NCBI RefSeq assembly: GCF_004368965.1
Contig: NZ_SORO01000001.1
Coordinates: 2,574,001-2,638,000 of the forward strand
Direction: 5' to 3'
DNA: 64,000 nt
Origin: Leptospira meyeri
Lineage (GTDB): Bacteria > Spirochaetota > Leptospiria > Leptospirales > Leptospiraceae
The notes under the pieces are model-generated. The model saw only the letters and a list, made by a program, of their open reading frames with translations. It did not search any database and was not told the origin of the DNA. The position numbers and the translations under genes were made by a program. Below, in pieces: positions 18,482 through 27,230 of the stretch (positions are counted from its first letter, which is position 1; each line of letters starts with the position of its first letter).

Positions 18482-19387
18482 ATGGCACAAGAAATCCAAG
18501 CTTTATTCAATGAGGCGGTCCGTTTGGAACGAAACGGGGAATGGGACCGTGCCGAATCACAATACAAACTTCTTCTCGAAAAAGATCCTAATTATCATTT
18601 GGCATTGCAGAATTTGGGAGTGGTTTATGCAAAACAAGGAAAACATGCAGATGCCATCCCTTTGTTTTCTAGAGCTTATAAACTCCATGCAAATGTTAAA
18701 AACTGTTATAACTTGGCAGTTTCACTTTATAAACATGAAGAAACAGAAAAGGCGATAAGTTTTCTCAAACAAACTTTAACCTTTGAAAAAAAATTTATTT
18801 CTGCGCATCTATTACTCGCTCAGGCCTATCAGAAATTAGGTAATGATGAGAAAACCGAAGTATATCTAAATAATGTAATTAAAATCGAACCAAACCATAA
18901 ATCAGCTTTAGGAGGGCTTGCGATGTTTTATTACGAAAGGAATCGTTTTCCGGAAAGTTTAAAGATGATCGAACGTTATTTGATTTTGTATCCGGGAAAT
19001 GCTCAATTAAAAATCATCCAATCAGAAATTCTCGCGAAACAGGGAAATTATAAAGCATCTGCCACTTTGCTTTCCGCAATGGTGAAAGAGGATGTGGGAT
19101 TTACAAATTTTAATGAAAGTTTACAAGCTGCCTGGAAAGAAGAAGATGAAGTGGTCCACGAAAGTTTGGTTCGAATCCAATCCAAAGCAAAGCTGAAGTT
19201 AAAGGAATTTCAAACAAAACTGGAACTTTCTAAAGAGAACCCAGAAGAGTTCTCTCCTCCTGATGCACAGGAAGCATTGGATTTGAGTTTATTGTATCTT
19301 TTCAATGGAAACCCTGAAAAAGCGATGCAATATTTAGTATTTGCACAAAAGATGAAGGAAAAGACAGAACCAGATAGGTTACCTTAG
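18482..19387 (+). CDS. TPR-repeat protein
   Basis: A 301-residue soluble protein built of about five or six tetratricopeptide repeats from residue 2 to about 190, for example HLALQNLGVVYAKQGKHADA, followed by a charged helical C-terminus. There is no signal peptide, so it should be a cytoplasmic adaptor. A TPR lipoprotein follows after 1 bp, and the divergent RlpA lies upstream, so a cell-envelope role is plausible but inferred. The start ATG 18482 has only a weak ribosome site. Confidence 0.8.
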   Translation: MAQEIQALFNEAVRLERNGEWDRAESQYKLLLEKDPNYHLALQNLGVVYAKQGKHADAIPLFSRAYKLHANVKNCYNLAVSLYKHEETEKAISFLKQTLTFEKKFISAHLLLAQAYQKLGNDEKTEVYLNNVIKIEPNHKSALGGLAMFYYERNRFPESLKMIERYLILYPGNAQLKIIQSEILAKQGNYKASATLLSAMVKEDVGFTNFNESLQAAWKEEDEVVHESLVRIQSKAKLKLKEFQTKLELSKENPEEFSPPDAQEALDLSLLYLFNGNPEKAMQYLVFAQKMKEKTEPDRLP

Positions 19388-19388
19388 A

Positions 19389-20312
19389 TTGAGATTCCGC
19401 ATTTTTAACATTCTACTCCTTTGCCTTACTTTGATTTTATTGAGTTGTCGTTATCCCATAGCAAAACAAGATGAATTAGAATCTGATACTTTGTTTTTGG
19501 AGGTTCCAGGTTCTCTTGCCACGGATTGCAATGCAGAAGGAATCCAATTGTCAAAAACCATTCAGTTGGACCAAGCGGAAGTTGTCTGGGACAAATGCAT
19601 CCAAACCAACCCGAATGAAGTTGTTGTACATTTGAATCGACTTCGCTTTTATTTTTTGTTGGATGAATATGAAACTCTGAAACAAAAAATTGCTAAAGAA
19701 GCCCCATCACGCTCGTCAGTAACGTATACTAATATTTTAAAAGAATTGGACCTTCGTTTACGAACAGATGAACGAGTGGTTTTATTGGATGCACTTTCTC
19801 GAGTGAAAGGTTGGGAATTGTATTCCTATGAAGAGTTAGCAAATTACTATTTGCAAACGGGTAACTATTCTTATGCGGAAGGGTATTTTAATCAAATTTT
19901 GGAAGTAGTTCCATTTCATGAGAACGCCTTGTATGGAATGGCTGACATTCAAGTACAGAAAAATAACTGGTATAGTCTGCTCGATTATGCAAAGTCATTG
20001 GAAGTTGCTGCCAAAAAAAACAAAGAATTTCATTTTTATTTTGTAAAGGCCAATTACGAATTAGGGCGATATGATGAGGCACTGAAATGGGCGGAATCAG
20101 CATCAACTAGTGAAAAAACTCAAATAAGTTTTTTAGAAGTTTGGCGTGATACCTTGTCCGTATTAAAAGACAATCCCAAATGGGACAACCTCTTACCTTA
20201 CTATCGTAAGGCAGTTGAAAAGGGATATTCCGTTCCTGAACCAGTTTTTTTCCCAACTCTTTCTAAAGAGGGGAAAGATATCAGAAAGGCCGTTCGTTCA
20301 GGTAGAAGTTAA
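19389..20312 (+). CDS. TPR-like lipoprotein
   Basis: A 307-residue exported protein starting at TTG 19389, one base after the stop of the upstream TPR gene. The signal ends LILLSC, a lipobox giving Cys at about residue 20. The mature part contains helical repeats of TPR type, such as YYLQTGNYSYAEGYFNQIL and FYFVKANYELGRYDEALKWA. It probably works in the periplasm or outer membrane as the extracytoplasmic partner of the preceding protein. The substrate or partner is unknown. Confidence 0.75.
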   Translation: MRFRIFNILLLCLTLILLSCRYPIAKQDELESDTLFLEVPGSLATDCNAEGIQLSKTIQLDQAEVVWDKCIQTNPNEVVVHLNRLRFYFLLDEYETLKQKIAKEAPSRSSVTYTNILKELDLRLRTDERVVLLDALSRVKGWELYSYEELANYYLQTGNYSYAEGYFNQILEVVPFHENALYGMADIQVQKNNWYSLLDYAKSLEVAAKKNKEFHFYFVKANYELGRYDEALKWAESASTSEKTQISFLEVWRDTLSVLKDNPKWDNLLPYYRKAVEKGYSVPEPVFFPTLSKEGKDIRKAVRSGRS

Positions 20313-20342
20313 AAATCATACCAATCTTGGATCGTAGAGAAT

Positions 20343-21158
20343 TTACTCCTTTCCTTGGCATAAATTCCAAATTTTTTCTGCTTGTCTCAACTTGAGTACG
20401 TTATGCGTTCGAATGAAAGGGATTTTATTTTTTAACAAGTGAAGTTCGCAGGCTAAAGTTGCAAATTCTCTTTCTGTTGTCGGTAAATTTCCAAGTACGT
20501 TACCTAAAAATGATTTTCTTGATACACCTAACATGAGTTGGGGGAATTCCAATTTTAGAATTTCCAATTCTTGTAAAACTCGAAAAGAAACCAATGGATC
20601 TTCACTAAGAAAAAACCCCATCCCAGGATCGTAAAGTAGAGCTGAATCTGGAATTCCCATTGCGAGAAGTTCAGAACGACGATCCCTAAAAAAAACTTGG
20701 ATCTTCTTAATTACAATTTCTGGGTTTAAATCTGATTTAAATTTCGCAATATTTTTGTTATGCGAATGCATGATGATGAATATGAGTTTTGGGTATTTTT
20801 GGATATATGAATTGAGAAAACTACGATCACCGTCGTAGGTAAATCCAGTGATATCATTAAGACAACGTACTCCGGCTTCAATTCCCTTCCTTTGCACTTC
20901 TGGACGAAAACTGTCTAGACTGATTCGAACACCTTTAGGAACAAAATGTCGGATGACAGGTTCCACTCGTTTCCACTCTTCATCTTCAGAGACTAAATTC
21001 GCATTGATGTTAGATGATTGACCTGATACATCCAGCCAATCTGCCCCTTCTTGTAGGAGTTTAGTTCCTTGGTTGATTGCATCATCAGGGTTTAGAAATT
21101 TACCCCCGTCGCTGAATGAGTCTGTTGTAATGTTTAAGATTCCGAAGATTTCGGCCAT
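20343..21158 (-). CDS. folP: Dihydropteroate synthase of the Leptospiraceae / Sul-like type
   Basis: A 271-residue TIM-barrel enzyme that joins p-aminobenzoate to dihydropterin pyrophosphate in folate synthesis. Core ligands are kept: Asn9 and NITTDSFSDGG, Asp82, Asn101-Asp102, Asp177, SRKSF with Lys215, and Arg250-Thr-His252. It departs from canonical DHPS exactly where plasmid Sul enzymes do. DVSGQSSN (43-50) replaces the GGESTRPG-type loop. MHSHN replaces MHMRG. DPGMGFFLS (177-185) replaces the DPGIGFGK-type loop. By recall, Sul1 has the same DPGMGFFLS string. It stands alone on the minus strand, with no mobile-element genes nearby. Confidence 0.9.
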   Translation of the reverse strand: MAEIFGILNITTDSFSDGGKFLNPDDAINQGTKLLQEGADWLDVSGQSSNINANLVSEDEEWKRVEPVIRHFVPKGVRISLDSFRPEVQRKGIEAGVRCLNDITGFTYDGDRSFLNSYIQKYPKLIFIIMHSHNKNIAKFKSDLNPEIVIKKIQVFFRDRRSELLAMGIPDSALLYDPGMGFFLSEDPLVSFRVLQELEILKLEFPQLMLGVSRKSFLGNVLGNLPTTEREFATLACELHLLKNKIPFIRTHNVLKLRQAEKIWNLCQGKE

Positions 21159-21252
21159 GAATGAAAAGGATTATCGGTAAACTCACCCCTAAAAGCCTTA
21201 TTTTTCCCTTGGCAGAAATTTCCATTTGGTCGATACATAGGAGAGACGGCAG

Positions 21253-23265
21253 ATGAAAAAATTCCTTATTTCTTTAATCATTTCGGCACTCCCAATCCTG
21301 GCCCAACCTTTACCGAAAGTGAAGGACGTAAGGTTTTATCAGCCACTCAATACCCAGAATGTAGAGTACAACCCGATCATTTCTCCTACCGGAAGGTACC
21401 TTGTTTTCCAATCCAACCGCCCCGGTGGTGAGGGAGGGATGGACATTTGGATTTCGGAGAATTTAAGTTTTCCGGATCGGATGAAATTACCGGTTTGGTC
21501 TCCTCCCAAAAATTTTCGCGAACTCAACACAACGAATTTTGAAGGGATGTTTTCGATCCTTTTCGATGAAGAAGAAAAACCTTACGAACTTTATTTTACC
21601 TCTGTTCGGGATAAAACTCAGGTAGATCCAAAAAAAAATCGGGAAGGGTATGATGGTTTAAATATTTATTATACTAAAATTAATCCAAGGACTGGTCTCT
21701 GGTCGATTCCGATTCATGTCAGCGAAATCAATTCTCATTTTGAAGATAAGATGCCTGCTATTTCACCTGATGGTTGTTCTATGGTCTTTTCTTCCAATCG
21801 ACCTGGAGGGATAGGAGGTTTTGACCTTTGGATTTCCAAACGAGAAGCCACCACTCAAACAAAGGATATTAATCCAGATAAACCAAAAATCAAATGTAGA
21901 GATGGAGTTTGGCAAAAACCAATTTCTATCGGTAGGTCGATCAATACAAAGGATGATGAAATTAGTCCCAACTTTCATTGGGATGGCTTGAGGTTGTATT
22001 TTAGTTCTAATCGAGATGATAAAAATCGTAAGTTTAGTTTTTATTATAGTGAATACAATGAATCTCAAAATAGTTTTGAATCTCCGATTTTATTAGGATC
22101 TCCGTTTAACACCAAAGGACAGTTGTCAGGTGAATCCACAGGATTTCCATTTGATACACCTGCTGATTATTCCACCTACAGTCTTTGGGAAGAAAGTGAT
22201 AACGAAGGAATTTCAGTTACTTTTGATGATTTATGGTTTTATTTTTCTTCGAACCGTCCAGGCGGAGAAGGCCAATTTGACATCTATCGAACAATGGTTC
22301 CTGAAGACCTACGTCGCACTTATGAATTTTTATTTCGTGGTCTTGTTTTGGATGGTTCTGAAGCGATTATGATCGGACTAGATTCCACATTGAAAATCTA
22401 TGATGATACAAGACCCATTCAAGTGATTACTTCCAAACGAATTGGGGGAGATCTTTCACTTGCTGATGCAGAAAATTTTAGAACGACAATCAAAACTGGG
22501 AAACTCTATCGAGTGGAAGTTTCTTCTCCTGGATTCCATCCGACAGAACTGCTGTTGGATTTAAGGGGAAATGTAGGAAAGGACAAAGAACAATATTCTC
22601 AGATCATTTTACAACCCATACGCCCTACGAAAGACGAACGACCAGATAAAACCATCCAAGGAATTCGATTTGTGGTAAAAGACAAAAGAACTGACTTGGT
22701 CATTCCCAATTCGATTTGTTATTACTTCGATGACCTCACTCGAAAAGGAAAATCTTTAGAATCAAAAGATAGCCGTTTTGAATTAGAGAAATCTCCTACT
22801 ATGGATTTTGAGATTTTGGTGAGAGCAAAAGGATTTAAAGAAGAAACTTTTTTATTTGCGAAAGATAAAATTCTATCTATGGAAGGGAAAGAAACGGTCC
22901 TTTACCTTAGAAATTTAAATGACTTTGACAGTTTGTACAATACAATTATTTATTTCCCGTTCAACGAACGAACATTGAGTGATGAAGATAAGAAAAAATT
23001 GGATCTTTTTGCTGACTTCCTCATCCAACATAAGAATGAAAAAGTTGAAATTGGTGGACATACTGATAATATTGGGAATAAGGAATACAATATCAGTTTG
23101 AGTGAAGATAGAGCTCTTTCTGTATATCAGTATTTGAGATTGAAAGGTGTTCCGAAGGAGCGAATGAAGGTCCAAGCATACCATTATTCACAGCCAATCT
23201 CAGAAAACGAAACGGAAGAAGGACGTTCACGAAATAGGCGTGTGAATTTCAAAAAAATAGACTAG
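21253..23265 (+). CDS. OmpA-family protein with PD40 beta-propeller repeats
   Basis: A 670-residue exported protein with a signal peptide ending ILAQP. Residues 30-350 carry repeated PD40/TolB-type propeller blades, seen as SPTGRYLVFQSNRPGGEGGMD, SPDGCSMVFSSNRPGG and WFYFSSNRPGGEGQFD. Residues about 370-550 look like beta-sandwich segments. The C-terminal 110 residues form an OmpA peptidoglycan-binding domain (GGHTDNIGNKEYNISLSEDRA, RSRNRRVNF). It likely links the outer membrane or a periplasmic complex to peptidoglycan. It is followed 2 bp later by a PilZ-like gene, suggesting an operon that may run through hisS. Confidence 0.88.
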   Translation: MKKFLISLIISALPILAQPLPKVKDVRFYQPLNTQNVEYNPIISPTGRYLVFQSNRPGGEGGMDIWISENLSFPDRMKLPVWSPPKNFRELNTTNFEGMFSILFDEEEKPYELYFTSVRDKTQVDPKKNREGYDGLNIYYTKINPRTGLWSIPIHVSEINSHFEDKMPAISPDGCSMVFSSNRPGGIGGFDLWISKREATTQTKDINPDKPKIKCRDGVWQKPISIGRSINTKDDEISPNFHWDGLRLYFSSNRDDKNRKFSFYYSEYNESQNSFESPILLGSPFNTKGQLSGESTGFPFDTPADYSTYSLWEESDNEGISVTFDDLWFYFSSNRPGGEGQFDIYRTMVPEDLRRTYEFLFRGLVLDGSEAIMIGLDSTLKIYDDTRPIQVITSKRIGGDLSLADAENFRTTIKTGKLYRVEVSSPGFHPTELLLDLRGNVGKDKEQYSQIILQPIRPTKDERPDKTIQGIRFVVKDKRTDLVIPNSICYYFDDLTRKGKSLESKDSRFELEKSPTMDFEILVRAKGFKEETFLFAKDKILSMEGKETVLYLRNLNDFDSLYNTIIYFPFNERTLSDEDKKKLDLFADFLIQHKNEKVEIGGHTDNIGNKEYNISLSEDRALSVYQYLRLKGVPKERMKVQAYHYSQPISENETEEGRSRNRRVNFKKID

Positions 23266-23267
23266 TT

Positions 23268-24392
23268 ATGATCAACCGTATAAAAATTCATTTCGACCAA
23301 GATAGAGAATACCTCCCGTTAGAGGCGGTGCAAACTTTACCTGAATTTTTCAAACAAATGATGGGTGGAAATGGATTGTTTCTAAAAGGATACGATACTC
23401 CCATCCGAGTCCGGTTCAAAGGAGAACGTCCTGATGGGGCGCATATTTGGGAATTGGAGACAATCCCAGAACTAATTGAAACGATTTTTACCGTACAAGC
23501 AACACCGAGTTTTCATGTTGAAGTAGATTACGAACTGATCAACCAAAAGGATAATCTCCTTCTTGGAAAAATAATCGATCGTAGACAAACTTATGCAACA
23601 AGACAAGATCCTAGAAATGAAAAGGTTCGAGGAAATGTTGTTGCATCAAACTTTTTAGTTGCAAAAACAAATATCGATTTTTCGAAACTAACTGGAGTTA
23701 GTTCTCAGGTGATTCTTTCGGATATCCAACGAACGGTTCTAAAGAATTATCCACAGTCAAAAGTTGTCTTTCTTTCTGTATCAATTCACAGTGATGAAAT
23801 TGATTTGATGAAGGAACATAAAAAGCCAATTTTTATTTTGGATACGGAAACGTTCGAATCATATCCATCTCCAGATGTATTTGATCCTAAAAAAACATTT
23901 GAAGATGAGTTTTTGTTGGATGACAAAGTCCAAGAATACAAAAAGAAAAAAATTGGATCTTTTATCTATTATCCTCTATTTATACAAATGAAAGATATGC
24001 ATTTTTTCGCATATCTTTCCCTTGAAACAGAAAGACCAGGAATTCCTGGTGAAGTTTTGGATTTGTTTAAAGAGGTTGAACGTACGTTTCAAGAAAGAAT
24101 CATGGACTCAAATACCCATATTCTTGATGTCAAACAAAACGTACTCAACGTTTCCAGAGGTGGAGTTGCCCTGGAAGTTAATGATATGGAAATTATCAAA
24201 GCACTGAAAGTGAAACCAACATTTACCCTGGATATCAATTTCAAATTGCAGGCACCCATTCGAATGGCATTAGAGTTACGCCATTTAGAAGAGGTGAATG
24301 ATTTTTATCGATTGGGTGGAAGGATCACAGGTGTCAGCGGAGATAAAAAAGCCAAAGAGATTTACCATAGTCTCATTGATTTTTTTGGCTAA
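23268..24392 (+). CDS. PilZ-like protein, probable DUF1577 family
   Basis: A 374-residue soluble protein. The N-terminal two thirds are unassigned. The last 90 residues resemble a PilZ beta-barrel (NVLNVSRGGVALEV), although the c-di-GMP-binding RxxxR preceding the N-S-x-x-G motif is not evident, so nucleotide binding is doubtful. The length and layout match my memory of the Leptospira-specific DUF1577 family, but I could not verify this. A protein of similar layout is encoded at 38843-40030. It starts 2 bp after the OmpA-family gene. Confidence 0.6.
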   Translation: MINRIKIHFDQDREYLPLEAVQTLPEFFKQMMGGNGLFLKGYDTPIRVRFKGERPDGAHIWELETIPELIETIFTVQATPSFHVEVDYELINQKDNLLLGKIIDRRQTYATRQDPRNEKVRGNVVASNFLVAKTNIDFSKLTGVSSQVILSDIQRTVLKNYPQSKVVFLSVSIHSDEIDLMKEHKKPIFILDTETFESYPSPDVFDPKKTFEDEFLLDDKVQEYKKKKIGSFIYYPLFIQMKDMHFFAYLSLETERPGIPGEVLDLFKEVERTFQERIMDSNTHILDVKQNVLNVSRGGVALEVNDMEIIKALKVKPTFTLDINFKLQAPIRMALELRHLEEVNDFYRLGGRITGVSGDKKAKEIYHSLIDFFG

Positions 24393-24419
24393 ACTTCGCA
24401 GGTTCAATAGGGGCCAAAA

Positions 24420-25733
24420 TTGAAAGAACAAAAACTAACAACAGAAAACTATAAAGGCACTCGGGATTTTTATCCAGAAGATATGCGCCTTCGAAACTAT
24501 CTATTTTCGGTGATGAAAGATGTCGCCAGATCCTACGGTTATGAAGAATATGATGGCCCCATGGTGGAATCCTTGGATTTGTATAGAGCCAAAACCGGGG
24601 AAGAAATCGTCGGAAAACAAATTTATAATTTTATCGATAAAGGAGATCGTGAGGTTGCGATCCGTCCTGAAATGACACCAACTGTCGCCAGGATGGTGGC
24701 AAAAAAGCTCAGGGACCTCCCTCGTCCTATTCGTTGGTTTTCCATTCCTAACCTTTGGCGATACGAACAACCAGGCCACGGTCGTCTCCGAGAACATTGG
24801 CAATTGAATGTTGATATGTTTGGTGTGACAAGTCAAAGAGCCGAATTGGAAATTTTATCCCTAGCATGTGATATACTTTTTGCGTTTGGTGCCAAAAGAA
24901 ATAGTTTTAAGGTTACAATTTCTCATAGATCGCTCCTCGACGAATTTTTGTTAGATGGTTTGAAGGTAAGTCCAAACCAAGCTCATGAAGTTTCGAAAAT
25001 TTTAGATAAAAAAAATAAAATTACAGAAGCAGAATACATTGCTCTTGTTTCGAAAACCATTCCGAATGATCCAACAGCTGTTTCAAAGATAAACCTGTTT
25101 CTTGCTGCCACTACCGAAACGCTGGGCCAAATTCCCGGAATCAAGGAAGAAACAAGAAACACGATTCAAACTTTATTTGTAGATTTAAAAACTATTGGAT
25201 TAGATGATATTGTATATTTCGATCCTTCGGTGGTGCGAGGATTTGATTATTACACAGGTTTTATTTTTGAAATTTTTGATACCTCTCCACAAAACAAACG
25301 TTCACTATATGGTGGGGGAAGGTATGATAATTTGATTGGTTTATTCTCTAATGAAGAACTGTCGGGAATTGGTTTTGGTTTGGGTGATGTAACTCTACAG
25401 AATTTTTTAACTGCTCATGATTTGTTACCAATTTTTGCGAATGATTCTACTGTTTACATTCCTCTTTTGGACGAATCTTCTTTTGCAGAAAATCATAACT
25501 TTGCACGTGAACTTCGAAAAGAAAAGATTGCTGTCGAAGTTTCTTTACTTTCTCAAAAAATGGGAAAACAACTTTCCTATGCAGAAAAAAAAGGATACCG
25601 TTGGATTTTACTTCGAGGCGAAGACGAAATCAAAGCAGATACTGTAACTTTAAAAGATATGGCAACAAGGAACCAATGGACTTCCTCTTTTTCTGAAGCG
25701 CTTCAAAAGATAAAAGAAGAGCTTTCTAAATGA
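24420..25733 (+). CDS. hisS: Histidyl-tRNA synthetase
   Basis: A 437-residue class II aminoacyl-tRNA synthetase that charges tRNA-His. The N-terminal KGTRDFYPEDM, motif 2 (WRYEQPGHGRLREHWQLNVD), the His-A motif GFDYYTGFIFEI, and motif 3 (GGGRYDNLIG and GIGFGLGD) are all present. A C-terminal anticodon-binding domain follows. The start is TTG 24420 with AGGGG upstream. The RYEQ-x5-R version resembles the HisS of a diverse group outside the commonest bacterial form, where RYERPQ is usual. Its stop overlaps the next gene by 4 bp. Confidence 0.93.
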   Translation: MKEQKLTTENYKGTRDFYPEDMRLRNYLFSVMKDVARSYGYEEYDGPMVESLDLYRAKTGEEIVGKQIYNFIDKGDREVAIRPEMTPTVARMVAKKLRDLPRPIRWFSIPNLWRYEQPGHGRLREHWQLNVDMFGVTSQRAELEILSLACDILFAFGAKRNSFKVTISHRSLLDEFLLDGLKVSPNQAHEVSKILDKKNKITEAEYIALVSKTIPNDPTAVSKINLFLAATTETLGQIPGIKEETRNTIQTLFVDLKTIGLDDIVYFDPSVVRGFDYYTGFIFEIFDTSPQNKRSLYGGGRYDNLIGLFSNEELSGIGFGLGDVTLQNFLTAHDLLPIFANDSTVYIPLLDESSFAENHNFARELRKEKIAVEVSLLSQKMGKQLSYAEKKGYRWILLRGEDEIKADTVTLKDMATRNQWTSSFSEALQKIKEELSK

Positions 25734-26263
25734 ATTTAATCTCTACGATTGATTTAAAGTTTTCAACTTGGATCCAAAAAAATCTCCACCATCCACGTAT
25801 GAGTTGGGTATTGTCTCGCATCAATCGAGGGGAAATGTTTGCTCTTGTTTTGTTACCACTTATGTTTTTAAGTGAACTTTACAAACCTGTTTATATTAGT
25901 TTGCCCTTTGTTTTGGTATTTACTTATTTAACTGATCGTTTGGTTTTGGTTCTAAAAAAATACTTCGCTAGAAAACGTCCCCTAGTCAGTGTTATGGGAA
26001 AAGTTGATTCCAATCCGGATATGAAACACTCCTTTCCTTCGGCGCACAGCGCAAATTCGATTGTTGTATCGACAATTTTAGTTTTTGCCTTTCATGAAAC
26101 TCCATATTTCTTTTTCTTCAGTTTGTTTGCAGGTGTGGGTAGACTTTTAACCTTACATCATTTTGTGAGTGATATTCTGGGAGGATGGATCATTGGTTTT
26201 GGAATTGGACTCATAGCGGTTCTAGTTCATTATTACTTTTGGCCTTATTGTGTAACATTATGA
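25730..26263 (+). CDS. PAP2-family membrane phosphatase
   Basis: A 177-residue membrane protein with the three acid-phosphatase motifs: [15 protein letters not shown], and [12 protein letters not shown]. It probably removes phosphate from a lipid such as phosphatidate, phosphatidylglycerol phosphate or undecaprenyl pyrophosphate, or modifies lipid A. It overlaps hisS by 4 bp (ATGA) and the LpxL-type acyltransferase by 4 bp. Coupling with an acyltransferase favours a lipid or lipid A role. Confidence 0.85.
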   Translation: MNLISTIDLKFSTWIQKNLHHPRMSWVLSRINRGEMFALVLLPLMFLSELYKPVYISLPFVLVFTYLTDRLVLVLKKYFARKRPLVSVMGKVDSNPDMKHSFPSAHSANSIVVSTILVFAFHETPYFFFFSLFAGVGRLLTLHHFVSDILGGWIIGFGIGLIAVLVHYYFWPYCVTL

Positions 26264-27165
26264 AACAGATAGGATACTTTATTTCGTTTTTAATCGTATA
26301 CTTGTTTTATTTTCCATTTAAGATTCTTCCTTATCAATGGTGTTTGTCCTATGGGATCTTTTTAACTAAACTAATTTACCCTTTTGATAAAAAACATAGA
26401 AAGGTTGCTGCTGATAACATTCGTTTTGCATTTCCGAGTTATACTGAAGAACAAATTTTTAACTTGGTGAAGGCTCACTATCGTCATTTGGGAATCCTGC
26501 TCGCTCATACACTTTGGGCACCACGAATGACAAGGGAGTGGTTAGACAAAAACTTAGTTGTTGATTCTGAAAGTTTACAAATTGAAGAAGAAACTAAAAA
26601 ACAAGGAGTCGGAGTGATTTTGATTTCTGGTCACTTTGGTACTTGGGAAATTTTAGTTCAATTTTTAGGAATTCGCATGAAGGGTGGGGGAATCTACAAA
26701 AAAGTAAGAAATCCTTTTGTAGATCAGTTACTCCGTAGGATGCGATCCAAAAATGGTGTTGTCCTTGTTCCCGTACAAGAGTCTACACAAGTTATCAAAC
26801 TTCTCAAACAAGGATATTGGATTGGATTTGGTGCTGACCAAAATGCTGGTAAGGCGGGGATCTTTGTTCCTTTTATGAATAGGTTAGCATCAACTTTTGT
26901 CGGCCCGGCCCTTATGGCATACTTAACTGGTGCTAAAATGTTATATTATTCTGTGTTAGCTGGCCCAGATGGGAAGGTGATTGTTCGCGTTAAGGATTTA
27001 GGTTTTGTTGATAAAAAACTTTACCCTTCCAAGGACGATGTGATTCGGCATTATACAGAACTTTGGACAAAAACTTTGGAAGAGGAAGTGAAGTTGTTTC
27101 CGGAGCAGTACTTTTGGGTCCACCGTCGTTGGAGAACTCAACCGCAAGTCACCGGAAACAATTAG
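26260..27165 (+). CDS. LpxL/HtrB-type lysophospholipid acyltransferase
   Basis: A 301-residue inner-membrane acyltransferase from ATG 26260, which overlaps the PAP2 stop in an ATGA. It has an N-terminal membrane helix and the catalytic His-x4-Asp/Glu motif as SGHFGTWE. The substrate-binding block [18 protein letters not shown] is typical of late lipid A acyltransferases. [11 protein letters not shown] at the C-terminus is another family signature. It probably adds secondary acyl chains to lipid A. The PAP2 gene in front supports a lipid role. Confidence 0.87.
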   Translation: MKQIGYFISFLIVYLFYFPFKILPYQWCLSYGIFLTKLIYPFDKKHRKVAADNIRFAFPSYTEEQIFNLVKAHYRHLGILLAHTLWAPRMTREWLDKNLVVDSESLQIEEETKKQGVGVILISGHFGTWEILVQFLGIRMKGGGIYKKVRNPFVDQLLRRMRSKNGVVLVPVQESTQVIKLLKQGYWIGFGADQNAGKAGIFVPFMNRLASTFVGPALMAYLTGAKMLYYSVLAGPDGKVIVRVKDLGFVDKKLYPSKDDVIRHYTELWTKTLEEEVKLFPEQYFWVHRRWRTQPQVTGNN

Positions 27166-27170
27166 AGGTA

Positions 27171-27208
27171 GAAAGATTAGAAATCTAAAAGTAAAAGTCT
27201 AATCTTTT
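27171..27208. terminator. AT-rich hairpin terminator after the acyltransferase gene
   Basis: AAAGATTAGA (27172-27181) pairs perfectly with TCTAATCTTT (27198-27207), leaving a 16-nt loop, and is followed by a short T-run. It lies 6 bp beyond the acyltransferase stop. A second small hairpin (CTTGGAG 27224-27230 with CTCCAAG 27236-27242) spans the stop codon of the convergent pntA gene. Confidence 0.55.
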
Positions 27209-27230
27209 ATGCCAATTTCAATCCTTGGAG

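Noticed and set aside
20343..21158. Recently acquired mobile sul resistance gene
   Set aside because: No integrase, ISCR, transposase or repeats nearby, and no obvious change in base composition; a native chromosomal folP is more likely.
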